A DNA stretch of 64,000 nt from DASRJG01 sp032124015. GTDB lineage: Bacteria > Acidobacteriota > Polarisedimenticolia > Polarisedimenticolales > DASRJG01. Position numbers and translations under genes: made by a program. The stretch is from positions 1 through 64,000 of the forward strand of contig JAQBEH010000022.1 of the NCBI GenBank assembly GCA_032124015.1, given 5' to 3'. This document shows positions 17,472-27,896 of this stretch, piece by piece. The notes under the pieces are model-generated. The model worked only from the letters and a program-made list of their open reading frames with translations. It was not told the origin of the DNA and made no database searches. Position 1 is the stretch's first letter. Each line of letters opens with the position of its first letter.

Positions 17472-17654
17472 ATGGACGAAGACCTCATCCAGGCGCAGTG
17501 CCCCTATTGCGGCTCCTGGCAGGAACTGGTCCTCGACCCGGGGTCCGTCGGGCAGATGGTCCAGGACTGCGAGGTTTGTTGCAAACCGTGGGAAATGACC
17601 GTCGTCCGGAGCCGGTCCGGCGCCGTCACGGTGCGCCTCCTACGAATGGACTAA
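17472..17654 (+). CDS. CPXCG motif-containing small zinc-ribbon protein
   Basis: 60-residue protein with two Cys pairs: AQCPYCGSW at residues 9-17 and DCEVCCKPW at about 32-40, the four ligands of a zinc ribbon. This is the CPXCG family of small cysteine-rich proteins of unknown function. Start ATG at 17472 matches the family N-terminus. It precedes the pyrophosphatase gene by 194 bases. Confidence 0.88.
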   Translation: MDEDLIQAQCPYCGSWQELVLDPGSVGQMVQDCEVCCKPWEMTVVRSRSGAVTVRLLRMD

Positions 17655-17848
17655 AACCCCGAATCCCTGGTATAACCCACCGGCTTTCTGTCCGATGGGT
17701 TAACCCCAAGCGGGGTCTTGTGGGGCCGGAAGCGTTGGGCGCTGAAGCGTCCGCCAAGCGGCGGGCGGCCAACCCCTCCAAAACTCGATTCCGTCCGCAA
17801 TGCGGGCGGGGCAATGTGGCTTCACGCGAGCCGAGGAGAGAGGTTTCG
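17655..17848 (+). other. Leader region of the pyrophosphatase gene
   Basis: 194-base gap. It holds a hairpin with 7-bp arms TAACCCA (17682-17688) and TGGGTTA (about 17696-17702), and further G/C-rich inverted segments (CCCCAAGCGGGG). GTATAAC near 17679 could be part of a -10 box. A ribosome site GAGGAGAGAGG ends just before the hppA start. No coding sequence or known riboswitch recognised. Confidence 0.35.
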
Positions 17849-20311
<2,463 letters not shown>

Positions 20312-20314
<3 letters not shown>

Positions 20315-20335
20315 GGGACAGTCCCCTTTTTCTTA
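20312..20335 (+). repeat. REP-type element fused to the hppA stop codon
   Basis: TAGGGGACAGTCCCCTTTTT: the GGGGAC/GTCCCC palindrome (20314-20319 and 20321-20326) around a single A, starting at the G of the TAG stop and followed by a T run. One of at least four places where this element begins at a TAG stop codon. Confidence 0.8.
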
Positions 20336-20362
20336 CAAAATCAGAGAAGCGATTAAATCGAG

Positions 20363-20392
20363 ACGGCCGCTCCGAAGGGGGCGGCCGTTTTC
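20363..20392 (+). terminator. Intrinsic terminator after hppA
   Basis: Perfect 8-bp stem ACGGCCGC (20363-20370) with GCGGCCGT (20381-20388), 10-base loop, then TTTTCTT. A standard rho-independent terminator ending the hppA transcript and separating it from the small-ORF group. Confidence 0.85.
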
Positions 20393-20458
20393 TTGTCGGC
20401 GTATGCTGCCCGAGTCAGAGCCAACCGTCGCGCCTGCGACGAAAAAAGAGGGTCGACA

Positions 20459-20824
20459 ATGAAGAGCAAATCGCAGAAATCAAGAACGACGCCTCAAACG
20501 GTCGAACAAGCGCGAATCGCGGCTAAACGCGCCGACACGGACGCTCGCGAAGCAAAAGAGAAGGCGCGGTCGGCAAAGTCCACTCTGAAGGCCGCCAGGA
20601 AGGCGTTCAAGAGTCTCGAGAAAGCGGCAAAGACAGCCCGCAAGGAGGCTCGTCGCGCTCAACAACAGGTCGAAGCCTTGCTCGCGCGTCAGGCCAAACC
20701 GAAGAAACGGACGGTCAAACGACGCCGAGCGCCCAAGAAAGCGGCAGCGCCTGCATCGAAGCCGCCGGTGGCCGAGGCGCCGGTTGTCGCAACGAGCGCT
20801 GAAATCCTCGGAGAACATCGATGA
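20459..20824 (+). CDS. Ala/Lys/Arg-rich coiled-coil protein, unknown function
   Basis: 121 residues. Residues about 15-80 form one long, highly charged helix of heptad character (ARIAAKRADTDAREAKEKAR and on); residues 80-105 are very basic (KPKKRTVKRRRAPKKAAA), then a Pro/Ala/Val tail. It looks histone-H1-like or nucleic-acid-binding, but I do not recognise the family. Start ATG at 20459 with AGAGGG upstream. The TGA stop overlaps the ATG of the next small ORF (ATGA). First of a run of short overlapping ORFs to 21805. Confidence 0.65.
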   Translation: MKSKSQKSRTTPQTVEQARIAAKRADTDAREAKEKARSAKSTLKAARKAFKSLEKAAKTARKEARRAQQQVEALLARQAKPKKRTVKRRRAPKKAAAPASKPPVAEAPVVATSAEILGEHR

Positions 20825-20916
20825 GAACCGCTCGAGCGCGGGCCTCAAGGCGCCGGGCCGTGAACTCGGCCTCAACCAACGGCGTCGCGGAGGCAGCCTA
20901 CGAAAACAAGAAGTAG
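20821..20916 (+). CDS. Tiny basic ORF coupled to the coiled-coil gene
   Basis: 31 codons: starts MRTARARASRRRAVNSAS and ends AYENKK, then TAG. Its ATG overlaps the upstream stop (ATGA). The frame stays open after this TAG, without an ATG, for another 46 codons to a stop at 21055-21057 (ending VISNGVGFRVIGDA), which itself overlaps the next small ORF's ATG. So this could be a short peptide, or the start of a longer gene broken by the TAG. No homology recognised. Confidence 0.28.
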   Translation: MRTARARASRRRAVNSASTNGVAEAAYENKK

Positions 20917-21053
20917 CCGTCTCGAGCTGGTGGCGGCGACGCCCGAGTTGACGCGCGCGGACTGGGCGGTCGTCATCGCGTCCTTGAGATTGTCCGGGAC
21001 GACACGAGTAAAGTAATCTCCAACGGGGTCGGTTTCCGGGTGATCGGAGACGC

Positions 21054-21161
21054 ATGAGCGGAATCGCGCTCGAAAACGTCGAAGCCGGGAACCCGTCGGA
21101 CTGTGGCATCGCCTGCCTGAAGAATCCCAAGAACATCTTGGAGAAGGGGCTACCTCTATGA
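21054..21161 (+). CDS. Tiny ORF upstream of the membrane protein, unknown
   Basis: 35 residues (MSGIALENVEAGNPSDCG, then IACLKNPKNILEKGLPL). ATG at 21054 has GGAG four bases upstream, and its TGA overlaps the next gene's ATG (ATGA at 21158). Two cysteines, no membrane helix. Function unknown; it may serve only to couple translation into the next gene. Confidence 0.33.
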   Translation: MSGIALENVEAGNPSDCGIACLKNPKNILEKGLPL

Positions 21162-21598
21162 GTACCGCCCGATCGGCGCGTGAGGCTATCCGGTGGATCA
21201 ACGCGGGCATCGGAGCCGGACTGCTGACGTGCGTCGCCTATCCGCTGGTGTCGATGGCTCCCCTTCCCCGGACCTTGCTCGTGGTTCTCGCGGCGACTCT
21301 GGGGCCTTCATTGGCGTTGGCGTCTCTGGGTCTTCGCGAAGTACTGCGGCTGCACGATGAATCGATGTTGTGCGATCTCGGGGCGCTGTTCAACATCCTC
21401 GCGGGGGTGTTGTTCGAGGCGATGTTGCTCGTTCAACTCGCGGTTCGTCTGCGTTCGCCGGGCGACGCGATACCCGAGCAGCTCGTAGGTGTGTGTCCGG
21501 CAGTCGGAGTTTGGTACCTGGCCGCGACGATTCTCACGTGGCGCTCGATGTCGTGGCTGAAGGAAACGGCGAGACAACGGTATGCCCGGCACACGTAG
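21158..21598 (+). CDS. Small four-helix membrane protein, unknown function
   Basis: 146 residues with four hydrophobic segments at about 17-33, 39-59, 73-95 and 110-128 (for example LLTCVAYPLVSMAPLPRTLL, and VGVWYLAATILTWRSM late), and a basic C-terminus. I do not recognise a family. Start ATG overlaps the preceding 35-residue ORF's stop. Its last 17 bases overlap the next small ORF. Codon use is in line with neighbours. Confidence 0.6.
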   Translation: MSTARSAREAIRWINAGIGAGLLTCVAYPLVSMAPLPRTLLVVLAATLGPSLALASLGLREVLRLHDESMLCDLGALFNILAGVLFEAMLLVQLAVRLRSPGDAIPEQLVGVCPAVGVWYLAATILTWRSMSWLKETARQRYARHT

Positions 21599-21722
21599 CA
21601 ACGGGACACGGGTTTCTCACGTCTTGAGCGCCGTCGGCGTGATCGTCTGGGGTGCGCTTGTGCTCGGTCTTTATTCGATCAGCACTGCGGGATGCCCCTC
21701 AGGCGCATTTGGATCGCGGTGA
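21582..21722 (+). CDS. Small single-helix membrane peptide, unknown
   Basis: 46 residues; one hydrophobic helix (VLSAVGVIVWGALVLGLYSI) preceded by a polar basic N-terminus. ATG at 21582 lies inside the end of the 146-residue gene, in another frame, and the 3' end overlaps the next small ORF by 31 bases. No family recognised. Confidence 0.42.
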   Translation: MPGTRSNGTRVSHVLSAVGVIVWGALVLGLYSISTAGCPSGAFGSR

Positions 21723-21805
21723 CGCTCGCCGTCGTCGGCTGCATCGTGGCGACGATCGTCCTTCAGGCGTCCGGGCTGGCTCCAGCAATGAGAGTTCTGC
21801 ATTGA
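21692..21805 (+). CDS. Small single-helix membrane peptide, unknown
   Basis: 37 residues: MPLRRIWIAVTLAVVGCIVA followed by TIVLQASGLAPAMRVLH. Positive-inside N-terminus and one helix with a Cys. Overlaps the previous ORF by 31 bases. Ends 19 bases from the tail of the convergent SPFH gene. Confidence 0.4.
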   Translation: MPLRRIWIAVTLAVVGCIVATIVLQASGLAPAMRVLH

Positions 21806-21824
21806 GTCGGTGAGCGCGCCACGG

Positions 21825-22781
21825 TCATCTTGGTTTGTTCTCGATGATTCCCTTCAGGTCCATGATCGTGTTCTGATCGGAAACGATGACGCTGATCTTG
21901 TCCGAAAGTTTGTCGACGTAGAGGTAGCGGATGTAGTTCGGATTCTGCCGCAAGGCCTCGTTGATCAACTCGATGGCCTTCGCACGTCCCGAGGCCTCGA
22001 TCACCTTCCGCTCGGCCTCGCGCTCCTCCTTCTCCAGGACGTACTTCATCTGCTCGGCCGACTGCTGCGCGATTTGCTTGGCCTCGATCGCCTGCCCGAA
22101 CTGGTCGGTGAAGCGCACGTCGCGCAGGACGACCTCGTCGACCATAAAGCCGTCCTTCTCGAGGAGCTCCTTGATCTTCACGTTGATCTCGTCTTGGATC
22201 GCAGCGCGCCGTGAGGAATACACGTCCATCACGGCGTACTCGGAGATGACGAGGCGGGTCACCGAGCGCACCGCGGGCCGGATGATCTTGTCTTCGAAAT
22301 CGGGGCCGATCTTCCGGTGGATACTCACGAGACGTTCCGGGTCGAGGTGATGCCAGACGGTCAGGTCGATTCCGACCTGAAGCCCTTCTTTCGTCGGCGA
22401 CCAAAGCGAGTCGTCCATGTTCGATTTACGCCCTTCACCTTGCGCCTTGGTCATCGTGTATTCCAGACGCCGGATGTCGTACTCCGCCGTCTGACTGATC
22501 ACCGGCCACACGAACGTCACACCCTCACGCGCGAGCCTGAAGCTCTTCGTGATCGTATTGAAGACCACCAGCGCATGGCCGACCGGAACGACCCGGACGG
22601 AGCCCACCATCGAGAACAGCAAAACCAGCAGGAGGGCGACGATCAGACCTACGCGTCCCGGGATTCCGGCTCGAATGCGGTTTCCCGCGACGTCGCGCAG
22701 GTGGCGGGAGCGGCGGATCTGGTAGACGAGGATGACGACGACCGGGATCGCGATGGCGAGAAACAGCATGAACGGGAGCAT
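21825..22781 (-). CDS. SPFH/band 7 (prohibitin/stomatin-like) membrane protein
   Basis: 318 residues. Two hydrophobic segments at about 2-20 and 45-63 are followed by the band 7 domain (SVRVVPVGHALVVFNTITKS to about residue 230) and a charged helix (QQSAEQMKYVLEKEEREAER). KIGPDFEDKIIRPAVRSVTR and the VYSSRRAAIQDEINVKIKEL segment are typical of prohibitin-like proteins. Such proteins form large membrane rings and often modulate membrane proteases. ATG at 22781 with AGGAGG upstream. Divergent from an AAA+ gene across 130 bases; a joint role with that ATPase is possible but unproved. Confidence 0.9.
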   Translation of the reverse strand: MLPFMLFLAIAIPVVVILVYQIRRSRHLRDVAGNRIRAGIPGRVGLIVALLLVLLFSMVGSVRVVPVGHALVVFNTITKSFRLAREGVTFVWPVISQTAEYDIRRLEYTMTKAQGEGRKSNMDDSLWSPTKEGLQVGIDLTVWHHLDPERLVSIHRKIGPDFEDKIIRPAVRSVTRLVISEYAVMDVYSSRRAAIQDEINVKIKELLEKDGFMVDEVVLRDVRFTDQFGQAIEAKQIAQQSAEQMKYVLEKEEREAERKVIEASGRAKAIELINEALRQNPNYIRYLYVDKLSDKISVIVSDQNTIMDLKGIIENKPR

Positions 22782-22899
22782 GGAAACCTCCTAGCGGAAA
22801 GCACGATCGAGCCCACGCGGCCGCCACCGTTACTGTACACGGAACGCGACGCGGAACGATCCGGATCGGGCGGGCAGTCGCGGCTTCGCCGCCGCCAGC

Positions 22900-22911
22900 T
22901 ATAATCCCCGC
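22900..22911 (+). promoter_or_regulatory. -10 box of a leaderless promoter for the AAA+ gene
   Basis: A perfect TATAAT (22900-22905) followed by six bases and the ATG at 22912. There is no room for a ribosome site, so the transcript very probably starts at the ATG. Confidence 0.7.
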
Positions 22912-24000
22912 ATGAAACCCATCGAGATCAACGACTTCCTCCAGGCCGATGTGATCGGGCAGCAGGAAACCCTAAAATTCGTGGCGGTCGCCATCTTCAA
23001 GCACATCCAGGGGGAGCGGTATGGCAACCTCTTGATGATCGGGAACTCCGGCACCGGCAAGACGACGATCATGCGTTCCATGGAACGCTTGTACGAAAAG
23101 CACGAGGAGTTCCACGCGAATCGCGTCGTCTGCATCATGAACGCCAATCAGTTCGCGAGCGAAGAGGGAATCGTCGACCCGAATCGCCTCCTCGTTCGTC
23201 TGGAAGAGCGGGCGCGAGAGATCCTCGGCGAGGATGCCACCGCCGAGCAGATCGGCGACTACATAGAGCGCGCGACCGTCTGCATCGACGAGATCGACAA
23301 GATCTCGGCGATCGTCGGCGGCAAACCGTACGTCACCGGCATCAACATCCAGCAGGGGCTGCTGACGTTGATCGAGGGCGAGCGGATTCTCTACCCGGTG
23401 ACGATCTACAAGAACAAGCAGCTCGAAAAAGCCGCGATCCACATCGATACTGGAAAGATGCTGTTCCTGTGCGCGGGAGCGTTCGAATCACTCTACGATC
23501 AGGTGTACCGGCGGGTGACGTCGCCGACGTCGCGCGTCAAGCTTCCCGCCGAGACCGTTTACGAAAACGGCGAAGTCCAGATCCGCGAGTACTTCACGCT
23601 GCGCCACTGGTTCAAACAAGAAGACCTGTTCGACTACGGCATGCAGCCACAGTTCCTCTCGCGCTTCGACAATTCGATCATTCTCGAAGACCTGAATGCC
23701 GGAACGTTGTCGCGCATTTTCACCGAGCCGAAGGATTCGGTCCTGCGCGCGTCCCAGAATTTTTTCAAGAACTACAATATCGACATCGACGTGACCGACG
23801 GCGCCGTGCGCAAGATCGCGGACGAGGCGTCGAAGTCGAGCCGTATCGGGGCGCGTGCGCTGAAGGCCGTCTGGGGAAAGATCATCAAGCCGTACGAATT
23901 CGACCCGTTCGGACAGACGGACGTCAAAAAAGAAGGCGACCGCCACCGCCTGGTCGTCGACGAAGCGGTCGTGCTACGTGCGCTGAAGCCGCCGCTTTAG
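22912..24000 (+). CDS. ClpX/HslU-like AAA+ ATPase without a zinc domain
   Basis: 362-residue AAA+ unfoldase-type ATPase. Walker A GNSGTGKT is at residues 44-51, Walker B CIDEIDKI at 124-131, and the C-terminal subdomain has sensor-2 text (SSRIGARALKAVWGKII). IGQQETLKFVAVAIFKHIQG at the N-terminus matches ClpX/HslU. It lacks the ClpX zinc domain and the HslU I-domain is short. No IGF-like ClpP loop is evident. The partner is not obvious; a proteasome-like Ser hydrolase is encoded at 47343 and a HerA-like ATPase is next. The start is fixed by the leaderless promoter. Confidence 0.85.
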   Translation: MKPIEINDFLQADVIGQQETLKFVAVAIFKHIQGERYGNLLMIGNSGTGKTTIMRSMERLYEKHEEFHANRVVCIMNANQFASEEGIVDPNRLLVRLEERAREILGEDATAEQIGDYIERATVCIDEIDKISAIVGGKPYVTGINIQQGLLTLIEGERILYPVTIYKNKQLEKAAIHIDTGKMLFLCAGAFESLYDQVYRRVTSPTSRVKLPAETVYENGEVQIREYFTLRHWFKQEDLFDYGMQPQFLSRFDNSIILEDLNAGTLSRIFTEPKDSVLRASQNFFKNYNIDIDVTDGAVRKIADEASKSSRIGARALKAVWGKIIKPYEFDPFGQTDVKKEGDRHRLVVDEAVVLRALKPPL

Positions 24001-24003
24001 GGA

Positions 24004-24018
24004 GACCTGACCCCTTTT
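24004..24018. repeat. Second class of short repeat (GGGGTCAGGTC)
   Basis: GACCTGACCCCTTTT here is the reverse complement of AAAAGGGGTCAGGTC; GGGGTCAGGTC occurs again at 58816-58826. Both lie just after a stop codon region. It looks like a separate REP-type family from the GGGGACA elements. Confidence 0.5.
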
Positions 24019-24024
24019 CTTCTC

Positions 24025-24036
24025 TAGAATGTCGCC
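24025..24036 (+). promoter_or_regulatory. -10 box of a leaderless promoter for the HerA-like gene
   Basis: TAGAAT at 24025-24030, then six bases and the ATG at 24037. No Shine-Dalgarno. Confidence 0.55.
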
Positions 24037-26403
24037 ATGAGAGATTTCGAGAAGCTGGGCGTTTTCTACCTCGGTAGGCTCGCGGGACCCAACGCTCCGA
24101 AAGAGCCGGAACCGGTCCTCTACGACGCGAAGGATCTCACGACGCATGGCGTGATCGTCGGGATGACGGGGAGCGGCAAGACAGGCCTCGGCATCGGCCT
24201 TATCGAAGAGGCCGCCATCGACGGCATCCCCACGATCGCCATTGACCCCAAAGGCGACCTCGGCAACCTGCTGCTCACCTTCCCCGACCTGGCGGCCGCC
24301 GACTTCGCGCCGTGGGTCGAACAAGGCGTCTCGGCCGATGAGACCGCGGCGGCGTGGACCAAGGGGCTCGCCGCGTGGGGCGAGGGGCCGGAGCGCATCA
24401 AGAAGTTCCGCGACGCCGTCGACCTGGCGATCTACACACCGGGAAGCAGTGCCGGCCGATCGATCTCGATCCTCCGTTCCCTCGCGGCGCCGCCTCCCGC
24501 GGTGATGGACGACGAGGACGCGCGCCGCGAGAAGATCAACGGTACGGTGTCCGGGCTGCTCGCCCTCCTCGCCATCGAGGCGGACCCGCTCCGGAGCCGC
24601 GAGCACATTTTGATGGCGAAGCTCGTGGAGGCCGCCTGGACGACGGGGAAGGACCTGGATCTTGCGGGCCTGATCCGGGATATCCAGAAGCCGCCGTTCG
24701 ATCGCGTCGGCGTCGTGGACGTCGAATCGTTCTACCCCGCGAAGGATCGAGGCGCGCTGGCGATGTCCCTCAACAACCTCCTCGCCTCGCCGGGGTTTGA
24801 GGCGTGGCTGACGGGCGAGCCCCTCGACATTCAGCGCCTCTTGTGGACCGCCGAGGGGAAGCCGCGCGTGTCGATCCTTTCGATCGCGCATCTTTCGGAC
24901 GCGGAGCGGATGTTCTTCGTGACGCTCCTTCTCAACGAACTCGTGGCCTGGATGCGCGGGCAGACGGGTACGACCAGTTTGCGCGCGCTGTTTTACATGG
25001 ACGAAGTGTTTGGGTTTTTCCCTCCCGTCGCCAACCCGCCCGCGAAAACACCGATGCTGACGCTGCTCAAGCAGGCGCGAGCGTACGGTGTGGGGTGCGT
25101 GCTTGCGACCCAGAACCCGGTCGATCTCGACTACAAGGGTCTCTCAAACGCGGGGACGTGGTTCCTCGGGCGACTGCAGACCGAACGCGACAAAGCGCGC
25201 GTCATCGAGGGGCTTGAAGGCGCGTCGGCCGCGGCGGGAAGGAGCTTCGACAAGCAGGCGATGGAGGCGACGCTCGCCGGACTCGGGAAGCGGGTCTTCC
25301 TGATGAACAACGTCCACGAGGATGCGCCGGTCCTGTTCGAGACCCGCTTCACGTTGTCGTTCCTTCGCGGGCCGCTCACCAAAAAGCAGATCCAGGTCCT
25401 GATGGCGCCGCAGAAAAGCGCGGCCGCGGCTCAGCCCGCCGCGACACCGACTGTTGCGGCCTCGGGCGGGCGTCCGGCGGTGCCCGCCGGCGTGAATGAA
25501 ACGTTCCTCCCGTGGCGCGGAGCGCAGAAACCAGGGGAGCGCCTCGTCTACCGGTCCGGCCTCCTCGGCACGGCGAACGTGCACTTCGTCGATGCGAAGG
25601 CGCAGGTCGACGCGTGGGTCGAAGTGGCCCTGATCGCGCCCTTCGCGGAAGGCGGTGCCTGGGACGCCGCGGAAGATCTCGGCGAGAAACCTGAGCTCGA
25701 AAACGACCCCGATGCCAGGGCTGCGTTCGACTCCCTTCCCGCCGTCGCGTCCCAGCCGAAAAGCTACGCCGCGTCGGAGAAGGAGCTCGCCGGGTACCTC
25801 TACCGCACGAGAACGCTCGACCTCCACAGTTGTCCCTCGCTGAAGCTTGTGGCCAAGCTCGGCGAATCCGAGGGGGACTTCAAGATCCGCGTGCAGCAGG
25901 CCGCGCGGGAGAAGCGGGACGCGGCAGTGGAAACGCTCAGAGCAAAATACGCGGGCAAAGCGGACACCCTGCGCAACCAGGAACGGCGCGCCGCCGAGCG
26001 TGTCGCACGCGAACAGGTCCAGGCTTCCCAGCAGACGATGCAAACCGCGATCAGCGTCGGGGCCACCCTGCTTGGCGCATTGTTCGGACGCAAGGCGGTC
26101 TCCGTCGGATCGATCGGCCGCGCGACGACGGCCGCGCGGGGCGTCGGCCGCACGATGAAGGAACGCCAGGACCTCGACGGCGCGGAGCAAAGCGTCGAAG
26201 TGGTACGAAGGAAGATCGCGGACCTCGAGGCCGAGCTGCAGTCCGAAATCGCCGAACTGAGCAGCGCCCATGAACTCGAGAACTTCGCCATCCAGTCCGC
26301 CTCGCTGAAGCCGAGAAAATCGGACATCGCCGTGTCCGGGGTCTCGCTCGCTTGGATTCCCCACTGGGTGGGCGACGGCGGGAGCGCCCGCCCGGCACGG
26401 TGA
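24037..26403 (+). CDS. HerA/DUF853-like P-loop ATPase
   Basis: 788-residue ATPase of the HerA-FtsK superfamily. Walker A GMTGSGKT at residues 42-49, the IAIDPKGDLGNLL motif after it, and Walker B with catalytic acids in LFYMDEVFGF (about 318-327); QARAYGVGCVLATQNPVDLD gives the conserved Gln/Asn sensor. The C-terminal third (about 480-788) is a Glu/Ala/Arg-rich coiled-coil part with a hydrophobic break (SVGATLLGALFGRKAV). Such proteins pump DNA in repair or mobile-element contexts, but no NurA nuclease or defence partner is present. Preceded by a GGGGTCAGGTC repeat and a leaderless-type -10 box. Confidence 0.86.
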   Translation: MRDFEKLGVFYLGRLAGPNAPKEPEPVLYDAKDLTTHGVIVGMTGSGKTGLGIGLIEEAAIDGIPTIAIDPKGDLGNLLLTFPDLAAADFAPWVEQGVSADETAAAWTKGLAAWGEGPERIKKFRDAVDLAIYTPGSSAGRSISILRSLAAPPPAVMDDEDARREKINGTVSGLLALLAIEADPLRSREHILMAKLVEAAWTTGKDLDLAGLIRDIQKPPFDRVGVVDVESFYPAKDRGALAMSLNNLLASPGFEAWLTGEPLDIQRLLWTAEGKPRVSILSIAHLSDAERMFFVTLLLNELVAWMRGQTGTTSLRALFYMDEVFGFFPPVANPPAKTPMLTLLKQARAYGVGCVLATQNPVDLDYKGLSNAGTWFLGRLQTERDKARVIEGLEGASAAAGRSFDKQAMEATLAGLGKRVFLMNNVHEDAPVLFETRFTLSFLRGPLTKKQIQVLMAPQKSAAAAQPAATPTVAASGGRPAVPAGVNETFLPWRGAQKPGERLVYRSGLLGTANVHFVDAKAQVDAWVEVALIAPFAEGGAWDAAEDLGEKPELENDPDARAAFDSLPAVASQPKSYAASEKELAGYLYRTRTLDLHSCPSLKLVAKLGESEGDFKIRVQQAAREKRDAAVETLRAKYAGKADTLRNQERRAAERVAREQVQASQQTMQTAISVGATLLGALFGRKAVSVGSIGRATTAARGVGRTMKERQDLDGAEQSVEVVRRKIADLEAELQSEIAELSSAHELENFAIQSASLKPRKSDIAVSGVSLAWIPHWVGDGGSARPAR

Positions 26404-26421
26404 CCGGCGAGAGGACGGTCG

Positions 26422-27258
26422 ATGGTGTACGACATCCGCACGCGATCCGGCGCCGTGATGCCGAACCTGGGGTTGGGTACCTGGCGCATGGGCGAAAACG
26501 AATCCGCCCGCCGAGAAGAGGTCGCCGCCTTGCAGCTAGGGCTCGACCTGGGATTGGATCTGATCGATACCGCGGAGATGTACGCCGACGGCGGCGCGGA
26601 AACCGTCGTCGCCGACGCTATCGCGGGGCGGCGAGACGGCGTCTTTCTCGTCTCGAAGGTCCTCCCTCACAACGCCAGCCGCATAGGCACGCTTTCCGCC
26701 TGCGAGCGCAGCTTAAAGCGATTGCGCGTCGAACGTATCGATCTCTACCTGTTGCACTGGCCGGGGGAGCACCCGCTCGAAGAAACGCTGGGCGCCTTCA
26801 CGCGACTCGCGGAGCAGGGGAAAATCGCCCACTACGGCCTGTCGAATTTCGACCTCGACGAGCTTGCACGCGCGGAAGGGCTCCCGGGAGGCCTGCGCGT
26901 CGGCGCGAATCAGGTCCTCTACAACCTCGAACGGCGCGGGGTCGAGCGCAAGCTGATTCCGTGGTGTGCGTCCCGGAACATCGCGATCATGGCGTACTCG
27001 CCCCTCGAGCAGGGGAGGCTCAGCCCTCACGAAGCCCTGCGGCGCGTGGGGGCGCGGCACGACGCGACCCCCGCGCAGGTGGCGCTTGCCTGGACGCTGC
27101 GTCACGACAACGTCGTTGCGATCCCGAAGGCGGCTCGCCTCGCGCACGTTCGCCACAACGCGAAGGCCGCGGACATCGTTCTCACCGAGGAAGACCTGGC
27201 GGACATCGATCACGCGTTCCCGCCTCCGCGACGCGACGTTCCCCTGGAGACCTTGTGA
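26422..27258 (+). CDS. Aldo/keto reductase
   Basis: 278-residue TIM-barrel NADPH-dependent oxidoreductase. The catalytic tetrad is visible: Asp and Tyr in LDLIDTAEMYADGG, Lys in FLVSKVLPHN and His in YLLHWPGEHP. The NADPH-binding end reads VVAIPKAARLAHVRHNAKAA. This looks like the AKR5-type bacterial group (YeaE/DkgA-like). Substrate unknown. ATG at 26422 after GGCGAGAGGA; the TGA stop overlaps the nth GTG start (GTGA). Confidence 0.92.
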   Translation: MVYDIRTRSGAVMPNLGLGTWRMGENESARREEVAALQLGLDLGLDLIDTAEMYADGGAETVVADAIAGRRDGVFLVSKVLPHNASRIGTLSACERSLKRLRVERIDLYLLHWPGEHPLEETLGAFTRLAEQGKIAHYGLSNFDLDELARAEGLPGGLRVGANQVLYNLERRGVERKLIPWCASRNIAIMAYSPLEQGRLSPHEALRRVGARHDATPAQVALAWTLRHDNVVAIPKAARLAHVRHNAKAADIVLTEEDLADIDHAFPPPRRDVPLETL

Positions 27259-27896
27259 GTGCCAGGACCATGAGCGCCGTCCTGACGAAGCTCACCGCCC
27301 GCTACACGGTCGATCGGTTCGTCACCGCGAACGGTCCCGACCCGTTCCGCATCCTCATCAGTTGCATCCTCTCGCTCCGCACGAAAGACGAGGTCACCTA
27401 CCCGGCAACCGAACGCCTGTTCGCAAAAGCGAGCGATCCGGCGGGGATGCTGAAGCTGACGCCCACCGCGATCGAAAAGGCGATCTACCCGGCCGGCTTC
27501 TACCGGACGAAGGCGAAGCAGATTCGCGCGATCTCCGGGATCTTGCTGTCGCGTCATGACGGGACAGTGCCCGACACGATCGAGGACCTGCTCCTCCTTC
27601 CCGGCGTCGGGCGCAAGACGGCCAACCTCACGGTCACCCTCGGCTTCGGAAAACCCGGCATCTGTGTCGACACGCACGTCCACCGCATCGCGAACCGCCT
27701 CGGCTGGGTCGCGACCAACACCCCCGACGACACCGAGGCCGCGTTGCGACGCAGCCTCCCGAAACGTTGGTGGATCCCGATCAACGAGACGTTGGTGCGC
27801 CACGGACAGCAGGTGTGCAAGCCGATCTCACCGTTGTGCTCGGCCTGTCCGGTCGCCCACGCGTGCCCGAAGATCGGTGTCGCGCGCCGTCGCTGA
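27255..27896 (+). CDS. nth: Endonuclease III (nth), DNA glycosylase/AP lyase
   Basis: 213-residue base-excision-repair enzyme that removes oxidised pyrimidines. The helix-hairpin-helix LLLLPGVGRKTANL carries the catalytic Lys; the catalytic Asp is in CVDTHVHRI. The C-terminal 4Fe-4S cluster has the canonical C-X6-C-X2-C-X5-C pattern (CKPISPLCSACPVAHAC). GTG at 27255 overlaps the aldo/keto reductase stop and has GGAGA five bases upstream; ATG at 27270 is the alternative. The 3' end overlaps the oligopeptidase gene by 69 bases, tail to tail. Confidence 0.95.
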   Translation: MSARTMSAVLTKLTARYTVDRFVTANGPDPFRILISCILSLRTKDEVTYPATERLFAKASDPAGMLKLTPTAIEKAIYPAGFYRTKAKQIRAISGILLSRHDGTVPDTIEDLLLLPGVGRKTANLTVTLGFGKPGICVDTHVHRIANRLGWVATNTPDDTEAALRRSLPKRWWIPINETLVRHGQQVCKPISPLCSACPVAHACPKIGVARRR

